Shown one piece after another: positions 6,218 to 10,632 of a stretch of 10,632 nucleotides of DNA; position 1 is the first letter of the stretch, and each line of letters opens with the position of its first letter. This DNA comes from Intrasporangium_A sp039812505 (GTDB lineage: Bacteria > Actinomycetota > Actinomycetes > Actinomycetales > Dermatophilaceae): positions 1 to 10,632 of the forward strand of contig NZ_JBDIAQ010000122.1 of NCBI RefSeq assembly GCF_039812505.1. Direction: 5' to 3'. The translations under genes were made by a program, and so were the position numbers. The notes beneath the pieces were generated by a model, which was not told the origin of the DNA, did not search any database, and was given only the letters and a program-made list of their open reading frames with translations.

Positions 6218-6447
6218 CGGACGTCCTCTTCCCGGCGCTGTCCAAGGAGGCACCCGACACCGAGGGCGTGCTGTCCACCTGGTTCGTCGCCGACGGGTCC
6301 TCCGTCGCCGCCGACCAGCTCCTCGCCGAGGTGCAGGTCGACAAGGTCTCCGCCGAGCTGCTCGCCCCGGTGGCGGGGACGGTCCACCTGCTGGTGGCCG
6401 AGGAGGCGGTGGTGCGACAGGGCTCGCCCGTCGCGCGCATCGACTGA
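6214..6447 (+). CDS. Free-standing lipoyl-domain protein (single-domain E2-like carrier)
   Basis: A 77-residue protein consisting only of a lipoyl/biotinyl domain. It opens MTDVLFPALSKEAPDTEGVL, carries the attachment hairpin EVQVDKVSAEL with Lys44 as predicted lipoyl-lysine, and closes AGTVHLLVAEEAVVRQGSPVARID, the natural end of the domain fold. A normal E2 continues with a linker, an E1/E3-binding domain and a ~230-residue acyltransferase core; here there is a stop and then only repeats and a stem-loop. As the domain is complete and ends cleanly, this looks like a genuine small carrier rather than a broken E2, although descent from a truncated E2 is possible. ATGA overlap with the E1 beta stop implies coupled translation and equal supply. 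I infer that it accepts the acyl group from this E1 and hands it to an E2 core encoded elsewhere. DKV rather than the biotin MKM motif favours lipoate. Confidence 0.88.
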   Translation: MTDVLFPALSKEAPDTEGVLSTWFVADGSSVAADQLLAEVQVDKVSAELLAPVAGTVHLLVAEEAVVRQGSPVARID

Positions 6448-6625
6448 GCCAAGCGGTGAGGATCGACCGAGCTCCAGCGAGGGAGGCCCGGAGCCGCGGT
6501 TCGGCTCAGGCGATCGACAGGCATCGACTGAGCCAAGCGGTGAGGATCGACCGAGCTCCAGCGAGGGAGGCCCGGAGCCGCGGTTCGGCTCAGGCGATCG
6601 ACAGGCATCGACTGAGCCAAGCGGT
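6437..6625. repeat. 84-bp tandem repeat, 2.25 copies
   Basis: Two identical 84-bp units, 6437-6520 and 6521-6604, are followed by the first 21 bp of a third (6605-6625). Each unit begins GCATCGACTGAGCC, so the first copy starts within the last codons of the lipoyl gene and includes its stop. The unit has internal symmetry: an outer arm CTGAGCC (6444-6450) with GGCTCAG (6503-6509), and an inner GCTCC (6471-6475) with GGAGC (6490-6494). Each copy can thus fold as a two-level hairpin on either strand. 84 is a multiple of three, so several frames stay open across the array, but no ribosome site or plausible product is seen. Confidence 0.95.
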
Positions 6626-6631
6626 ACCAGG

Positions 6632-6681
6632 CCCGTATGCCGCTCAGCCGCCGAACGCTCGCGCGCTGAGCGGCATACGGG
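6632..6681. terminator. Bidirectional stem-loop between convergent genes; contains element copy c
   Basis: CCCGTATGCCGCTCAG (6632-6647) and CTGAGCGGCATACGGG (6666-6681) are perfect 16-bp reverse complements with an 18-nt loop. It lies between the 3' ends of the lipoyl gene (+) and the MFS gene (-), the right place for a shared terminator. There is no T-run, as is usual in high-GC actinobacteria. Each arm is a copy of the dispersed CCGTATGCCGCYCA element. Confidence 0.65.
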
Positions 6682-6712
6682 TGCAGCAGGGACCCGCCAC
6701 CGGAGCAGCGGC

Positions 6713-8170
6713 TCACACGGCCCCGCCGCGGATCGGCGGGCCGGGCGGGTCCTGGGGCGGGCGGCGGCGGCCCAGCCCGCTCTCGTCGCACGTCGCCGGG
6801 TTGCGCACGAGCAGCCACGAGACCGCGCCGCCGGCCACGAGCAGCACGACGTTGACCCACATGCTCGCCGTGTAGGCCCGCGCGAACTCGGCCGGCTCGT
6901 GGTAGGCGTCGCCCCCGATCCCGACCAGCGCCGGCAGTGCGGCGACCGCCAGCAGCGAACCGGCCCGCGCCACCGCGTTGTTCACGCCGCTCGCGATGCC
7001 GGCGAACCGGTCCGGCACCGCTGCCAGCACCGTGGCCGTGAGCGGCGCCACGAGGATGCACAGTCCGAGCCCGAAGACCGCGACGCCCGGCAGGATCCCC
7101 GTCAGGTAGCCCGACCCCGCCCCGACCCCGGCGAGCAGCGCGACCCCCAGCGCGCACACGACCGGCCCGACCGTCATCGGCAGGCGAGGCCCGATCCGGG
7201 TCCCGATCTCCCCGCCCTTGCCGGCCAGCAGCAGCATGAGGATCGTGACCGGGAGGGTGGCCAGCCCCGCGGCGAGGGGCCCGTACTGCAGGACGATCTG
7301 CAGCTGCAGGACGAGGAAGAACATCACGGCCCCCAGGGCCGCGTAGACCAGCAGGGTCATCAGGTTCGCCGCCGTGAACACCCTGGAGGCGAAGAGGCTC
7401 GGGCGCAGCATCGGGCTCGGGACTCGCCGTTCGACCAGGACGAAGGCCACCGCGAGCGCCACCCCGACGGCGACCAGGACGGCGGTCCACACCGGACCGA
7501 GCAACTGTGCCTCGATCAGGCCGTAGGTCGCCACGGCGAGCGCGGCGGTGGCCAGCCCCGCGCCCGGCACGTCGAAGCGGCCGGCCGCCTCCACGTCGTG
7601 GCTCTCGGGCACCGACCGGCTCACCCAGACCGTCGCCGCGGCGAGGGGCACGTTGATCAGGAATACCCAGCGCCAGCTCGCGTACTGGATCAGCCAGCCG
7701 CCCACGAACGGGCCGATGGCAGAGGCGATCCCGCTCATCCCGGACCAGGTGCCGATGGCCTTGGCCCGGTCCTGCTCGACGAAGGTCGCCTGGATGAGGG
7801 CCAGGCTGCCCGGGGTCAGCAGCGCTCCCCCGACACCCTGCACGAGCCGGGCACCGATGAGCTGGCCGGGGCTCTGGGCGACCCCGCAGACCGCCGACGC
7901 GACGGCGAAGGCGACGACGCCGACGACGAAGACCCGCCGCCGGCCGTAGCGGTCCCCGAGCGAGCCGCCGAGCAGGATGAACGAGGCCAGGGTCAGCAGG
8001 TAGCCGTTGGTCACCCACTGCAGGTCCTGCAGGCTGGCCGACAGGTCGCGCCCGATCGACACCAGCGCGACGTTGACGACCGTCCCGTCGAGCAGCGCCA
8101 TGCCCGAGCCGAGTACCGCCGCGGCGAGGACCGCTCGGCCGGAACGCGAGCCGAGGGCGACGCCAACCAT
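6713..8170 (-). CDS. MFS drug/metabolite exporter, DHA2 (EmrB/QacA) type
   Basis: A 485-residue inner-membrane protein with about 14 hydrophobic segments, the DHA2 drug:H+ antiporter pattern. TM1 carries the family motif ALLDGTVVNVAL with Asp28. The TM2-TM3 loop has motif A (GGSLGDRYGRRRV, 68-80). TM4-TM5 has QGVGGALLTPGSLALI and the antiporter motif C region GIASAIGPFVGGWL (147-160), and WRWVFLINVP (166-175) follows as is typical. The hydrophilic tail after the last helix is rich in Arg and Pro. Such proteins export cationic or amphipathic drugs or end products; the substrate is unknown. The start lies 23 nt after the stop of the small membrane protein gene and has only a weak ribosome site (GCTGAG), so co-transcription with that gene is likely. 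No regulator gene is adjacent. Confidence 0.92.
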   Translation of the reverse strand: MVGVALGSRSGRAVLAAAVLGSGMALLDGTVVNVALVSIGRDLSASLQDLQWVTNGYLLTLASFILLGGSLGDRYGRRRVFVVGVVAFAVASAVCGVAQSPGQLIGARLVQGVGGALLTPGSLALIQATFVEQDRAKAIGTWSGMSGIASAIGPFVGGWLIQYASWRWVFLINVPLAAATVWVSRSVPESHDVEAAGRFDVPGAGLATAALAVATYGLIEAQLLGPVWTAVLVAVGVALAVAFVLVERRVPSPMLRPSLFASRVFTAANLMTLLVYAALGAVMFFLVLQLQIVLQYGPLAAGLATLPVTILMLLLAGKGGEIGTRIGPRLPMTVGPVVCALGVALLAGVGAGSGYLTGILPGVAVFGLGLCILVAPLTATVLAAVPDRFAGIASGVNNAVARAGSLLAVAALPALVGIGGDAYHEPAEFARAYTASMWVNVVLLVAGGAVSWLLVRNPATCDESGLGRRRPPQDPPGPPIRGGAV

Positions 8171-8193
8171 CTCAGCAGTCTGTCACCGTGCAC

Positions 8194-8574
8194 TCAGCCC
8201 GCGGCGGCCGGGCGCCGCAGCTGCAGGGCGATCCCCCCGGCGACGAATGCCACCCCGACGGCCAGCCACGGCCACGGGTTCCAGGCGTCCGTGCACGACA
8301 TCGCTGGGCCCGATGTCGTGCACACCCAGCCCGGCCCGCCGCGGTTGAGGTAGGCCACGTAGAGCACGGGCAGGCCGAGCCCCGAGACCAGCCCGGCGAT
8401 GCCGCCACGGCCCCACGCCCTGCGGACCAGGAGCGTCAACACGACCGACCCGGCCAGGACGAACACACCGATCGACATCAGGCTCAGCACCCCGAAGGCG
8501 TACCCGGCGCCCACCAGCGCCCACCCGGCGAACGCGAGCCAGCGGGCGAAGCGCGGTGACACCGACCCGGCCAC
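8194..8574 (-). CDS. Small four-helix membrane protein of unknown function
   Basis: A 126-residue protein with four hydrophobic segments at about 12-28, 30-50, 57-75 and 101-118, and Arg pairs (RRAWGR, LRRP) that suggest cytoplasmic loops. The loop between helices 3 and 4 holds two cysteines, Cys85 and Cys94, in GPGWVCTTSGPAMSC. It is predicted extracytoplasmic and could form a disulfide. I do not recognise the family. The GTG start at 8574 has GGAGG only one nucleotide upstream; an in-frame GTG at 8562 would have about 13 nt spacing, so the true start is uncertain. It precedes the MFS gene by 23 nt on the same strand, which suggests co-expression, though not a proven partnership. Confidence 0.7.
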   Translation of the reverse strand: MAGSVSPRFARWLAFAGWALVGAGYAFGVLSLMSIGVFVLAGSVVLTLLVRRAWGRGGIAGLVSGLGLPVLYVAYLNRGGPGWVCTTSGPAMSCTDAWNPWPWLAVGVAFVAGGIALQLRRPAAAG

Positions 8575-8626
8575 GCCTCCAGTATCCGCGCCGGAGCGCC
8601 GCCCGACCGACCCGCCGTGCGCCGGA

Positions 8627-8652
8627 CCGGCCGGCCCGCGGGAGCCGGCCGG
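8627..8652 (-). terminator. GC-rich stem-loop after the aldo/keto reductase gene
   Basis: CCGGCCGG (8627-8634) and CCGGCCGG (8645-8652) form an 8-bp stem with a 10-nt loop, starting 12 nt beyond the reductase stop. The position fits a T-less actinobacterial terminator separating the reductase from the membrane-protein/MFS pair. The sequence is simple, so a chance origin in GC-rich DNA is possible. Confidence 0.45.
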
Positions 8653-8664
8653 GCGGCATCCGCC

Positions 8665-9675
8665 TCAGGAGACCCGGCCCTTCGGGGCCAGCTGCGCGGT
8701 CCTGCGGGGGTCGCGCTCGACCACGTCACCGAGCGTCTCGTCGATCCGGCGCAGAACCGCCCCGTCGAGGCGCACCCCGGCGGCCTTGACGTTCTCGGAC
8801 ACCTGGGCCGGGCGGGAGGCGCCGACGAGCGCGGTGGCGACGTTGGGGTTCTGCAGGACCCAGGCGACGGCCAGCTGCGCCAGGGTCAGGCCCGCCTCGT
8901 CGGCGACCGGGCGCAGCCGCTGGACCGCCGCCAGCACGTCGTCGTGCAGGAAGCGCCGGACGAAGTGGGCGCCGCCCTTCTCGTCGGTCGCGCGCGAGCC
9001 GGCCGGGGGCGGCTGTCCCGGCAGGTACTTGCCGGTCAGGACCCCTTGGGCGATGGGGCTGAAGACGACCTGCGCGAGCCCGAGCTCCTGGCAGGTCGGC
9101 ACGACCTGTGGCTCGATGACGCGCCAGAGCATGGAGTACTGCGGCTGGTTCGAGACGAGCTGGAAGCCCAGCTCCCGCGACAGCCGGACGCCCTCACGGA
9201 TCTGCTCGGCGGTCCACTCGCTCACGCCGATGTAGAGCGCCTTGCCCTGCCGCACGATGTCGGCGAAGGCCTGCATCGTCTCCTCCAGCGGGGTCTCCAC
9301 GTCGTAGCGGTGGGCCTGGTAGAGGTCGACGTAGTCGGTCTGCAGCCGGCGCAGGGACCCGTCGATCGACTCCATGACGTGCTTGCGGGACAACCCGGTG
9401 TCGTTCTTGCCGCCGGGCCCGGTCGGCCAGTACACCTTGGTGAAGATCTCCAGGCTCTCGCGCCGCTCGCCCTTGAGCGCGTCCCCGAGGACCGTCTCGG
9501 CGGCCGTGTTCGCGTAGGTGTCGGCCGTGTCGAAGGTGGAGATCCCGGCGTCGAGCGCGGCGCGGACGCACTGGGTGGCGACGTCGTTCTCGACCTGCGA
9601 GCCGTGGGTCAGCCAGTTGCCGTAGGTGATCTCGGAGATCTTCAGCCCGCTGTTGCCGAGGTATCGGTATTCCAT
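8665..9675 (-). CDS. Aldo/keto reductase, Kv-beta-like
   Basis: A 336-residue NADPH-dependent oxidoreductase with the (beta/alpha)8 AKR fold. The start MEYRYLGNSGLKISEITYG is typical of the potassium-channel-beta-like subgroup. The catalytic tetrad is intact: Asp49 and Tyr54 (FDTADTY), Lys80 (FTKVY) and His122 (YQAHRYD). YIGVSEW (about 148-154), LVSNQPQYS, FSPIAQGVLTGKY and the cofactor-binding C-terminal part (VGASRPAQVSENV) follow in order. Such enzymes reduce aldehydes and ketones in detoxification; the substrate is open. ATG 9675 is chosen because homology begins there. There is no clear Shine-Dalgarno; minus-strand TACGGT (9683-9688) ends 7 nt upstream and could be a -10 for a leaderless message. 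It is divergent from the C39-like gene and followed by a stem-loop. Confidence 0.93.
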   Translation of the reverse strand: MEYRYLGNSGLKISEITYGNWLTHGSQVENDVATQCVRAALDAGISTFDTADTYANTAAETVLGDALKGERRESLEIFTKVYWPTGPGGKNDTGLSRKHVMESIDGSLRRLQTDYVDLYQAHRYDVETPLEETMQAFADIVRQGKALYIGVSEWTAEQIREGVRLSRELGFQLVSNQPQYSMLWRVIEPQVVPTCQELGLAQVVFSPIAQGVLTGKYLPGQPPPAGSRATDEKGGAHFVRRFLHDDVLAAVQRLRPVADEAGLTLAQLAVAWVLQNPNVATALVGASRPAQVSENVKAAGVRLDGAVLRRIDETLGDVVERDPRRTAQLAPKGRVS

Positions 9676-9682
9676 GGCAGCC

Positions 9683-9697
9683 ACCGTATGCCGCCCA
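9683..9697. repeat. Dispersed intergenic element, copy d
   Basis: ACCGTATGCCGCCCA lies 8-22 nt upstream of the aldo/keto reductase start. Its CGCCC end (9692-9696) can pair with GGGCG (9710-9714). On the minus strand it includes TACGGT, a possible -10, so here the element may double as promoter sequence. Confidence 0.55.
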
Positions 9698-9756
9698 CCC
9701 GCCGGCCGCGGGCGTGACCTGGGCGCGATCCGTCCTGACTCGCTCTTTACGGACAT

Positions 9757-9773
9757 TTGACAGGTTCTTGACT
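9757..9773 (+). promoter_or_regulatory. Two TTGAC boxes in the reductase / C39 divergent region
   Basis: TTGACA (9757-9762) and TTGACT (9768-9773) are direct repeats offset by 11 bp in a locally AT-richer stretch of a 172-bp divergent gap. TTGACA is a perfect -35, but no TANNNT -10 is found 16-19 bp downstream of either. They may be a regulator site spaced by one helical turn rather than a sigma-70 -35. Confidence 0.3.
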
Positions 9774-9847
9774 TTCCGGACCGACCGACCCGACCCGTGC
9801 CGGCAGTACTCTTTCGCCAGCGTTGGCCCGGCGAAGGGAGACACGAC

Positions 9848-10624
9848 ATGCGATTTGCCACCGGCCGGATTGCCGTGACGGTGCTGGTTGCCGGGAGCTT
9901 CGGCTGGTTGGCCGCTCCGGGCGCGTCCGCGGCCGAGGGGGGCGATCCGCCCTCCCCGGCGCAGCAGGCCGCCCAGAGCAGGGTCATGGGCGACAAGCTG
10001 GCGGTGAAGGCCTCCGCCGACCGGCTGCTCGGTCGGCGCACGCCGGCCACGCGGCCGGGCGCCACCACGGTCAGCGCCGCGGCCGCGAAACGGTTCCCGA
10101 CCACCGCGACGGCCTGGCTGAACCCCACCATCTTCGGTCAGCAGTACAACTGGACCTGCGGACCGGCCTCGATGCGCAACATGGTCTACGGGATGACCAA
10201 GGGGTCGGTCAACCACCCGGAGAGCTGGTACCGCAAGCAGCTGGGCACCAAGAACGACGGGAACGGCACCGACAACTCGTGGATCGTGCGGGAGATGAAC
10301 CAGCACTTCTCCAGCTACGGGCACTGGGCGTACTACAAGCCGACCAGCACCCAGGACCTGCTGACCACGGTCGCGGCCGACGTCTCCTACCGGATCCCGC
10401 AGACGACCTACCTGAACGTGACGACCCGCTACCTGCCGATCTACCGCGGCCAGGACCTCAAGCACTGGATGCTCGCGTTCAACTACCACCTGGGCAAGAA
10501 GACGATCTCCACCGCCGACCCCAACCGCTACAACTGGGACGCGTGGGGCAGGCAGTGGAACATCCCGGCCAGCAAGGTCTACAACGCGGTGCACTACTCC
10601 CCCTCCCGCGGCGTGGTGTGGTAG
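9848..10624 (+). CDS. Secreted C39-like cysteine-protease-fold protein
   Basis: A 258-residue exported protein. Residues 1-29 form a Sec signal peptide (positively charged MRFATGR, hydrophobic IAVTVLVAGSFGWLA, cleavage likely after ASA). A disordered Ala/Arg-rich spacer runs to about residue 88. The C-terminal domain resembles Peptidase_C39_2: the oxyanion Gln and nucleophile in GQQYNWTCGPASMRNMVYGM (Gln98 or Gln99, Cys104), a His in DLKHWMLAFNYH (His206), and an acid in STADPNRYNW (Asp224) make a credible papain-type set. Unlike bacteriocin-processing C39 domains it has no ABC transporter fusion. The role could be processing or degradation of a peptide outside the cell; the target is unknown. 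ATG 9848 has GAAGGGAG about 8 nt upstream, and the signal peptide begins there. The gene is divergent from the reductase and ends 8 nt before the window edge. Confidence 0.82.
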   Translation: MRFATGRIAVTVLVAGSFGWLAAPGASAAEGGDPPSPAQQAAQSRVMGDKLAVKASADRLLGRRTPATRPGATTVSAAAAKRFPTTATAWLNPTIFGQQYNWTCGPASMRNMVYGMTKGSVNHPESWYRKQLGTKNDGNGTDNSWIVREMNQHFSSYGHWAYYKPTSTQDLLTTVAADVSYRIPQTTYLNVTTRYLPIYRGQDLKHWMLAFNYHLGKKTISTADPNRYNWDAWGRQWNIPASKVYNAVHYSPSRGVVW

Positions 10625-10632
10625 CGGCCCGT

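Noticed and set aside
6437..6625. Tandem repeats as a CRISPR array
   Set aside because: The units are contiguous 84-bp copies with no unique spacers, and there are no cas genes.
6456..6875. A plus-strand frame encoding a 28-residue repeat from the tandem array
   Set aside because: No ribosome site or recognisable protein; it simply translates the DNA repeat and then runs antisense through the 3' end of the MFS gene.
6066..8018. A 650-codon minus-strand frame crossing the tandem repeats and much of the MFS gene
   Set aside because: It is in another frame of the MFS gene, Arg/Pro/Gly-rich, with no domain signatures. It stays open because of high GC and because the 84-bp unit is a multiple of three.
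9194..10594. A 466-codon minus-strand frame over the reductase and C39-like genes
   Set aside because: It is a shadow frame of two well-supported genes with intact catalytic motifs.

Overview
The window is very GC-rich, with strong third-position G/C bias, short intergenic gaps, ATG/GTG starts and several apparently leaderless genes. This points to a high-GC actinobacterium. A Pseudonocardiales-type genome is my guess, but no marker gene fixes the taxon. It reads as ordinary chromosomal metabolic and stress territory: I see no rRNA, tRNA, CRISPR array, transposase, integrase or phage gene.

Layout. (1) Positions 1-1047: the 3' end of an unidentified gene whose last 20 bp, including the stop, are duplicated in tandem; a VOC/glyoxalase-fold protein on the minus strand; and, divergent from it, an SRPBCC (AHSA1-like) protein. 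(2) 1117-2851: a winged-helix regulator and an alpha/beta hydrolase, divergently transcribed from an AT-rich island that holds a perfect 13+13 bp palindrome lying across both promoters, so a self-contained repressor/target pair is likely. (3) 2756-3694: a tandem-domain universal stress protein, convergent with and overlapping the hydrolase tail. (4) 3695-4146: a 452-bp intergenic region. (5) 4147-6447: a tight three-gene operon encoding 2-oxo acid dehydrogenase E1 alpha, E1 beta and a free-standing 77-residue lipoyl domain in place of a full E2. (6) 6437-6681: two and a quarter copies of an 84-bp tandem repeat starting inside the last codons of the lipoyl gene, then a perfect 16-bp inverted repeat between convergent genes. 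(7) 6713-9675: minus-strand genes for a DHA2-type MFS exporter, a small four-helix membrane protein and a Kv-beta-like aldo/keto reductase. (8) 9848-10624: a secreted C39-like cysteine-protease-fold protein.

How the genes work together. The E1alpha-E1beta-lipoyl operon would decarboxylate a 2-oxo acid (or acetoin-like substrate) and load the acyl group onto the small lipoyl protein. The acyltransferase core and E3 must come from elsewhere. The regulator/hydrolase pair and the membrane protein/MFS pair look like independent small accessory modules.

The most unusual signals are the free-standing lipoyl carrier, the in-phase 84-bp tandem repeat over its stop codon, a 14-bp sequence (CCGTATGCCGCYCA) recurring in four separate intergenic regions and once more inverted, and the palindromic operator. 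None of these proves a new system; the lipoyl-carrier operon is the best candidate.
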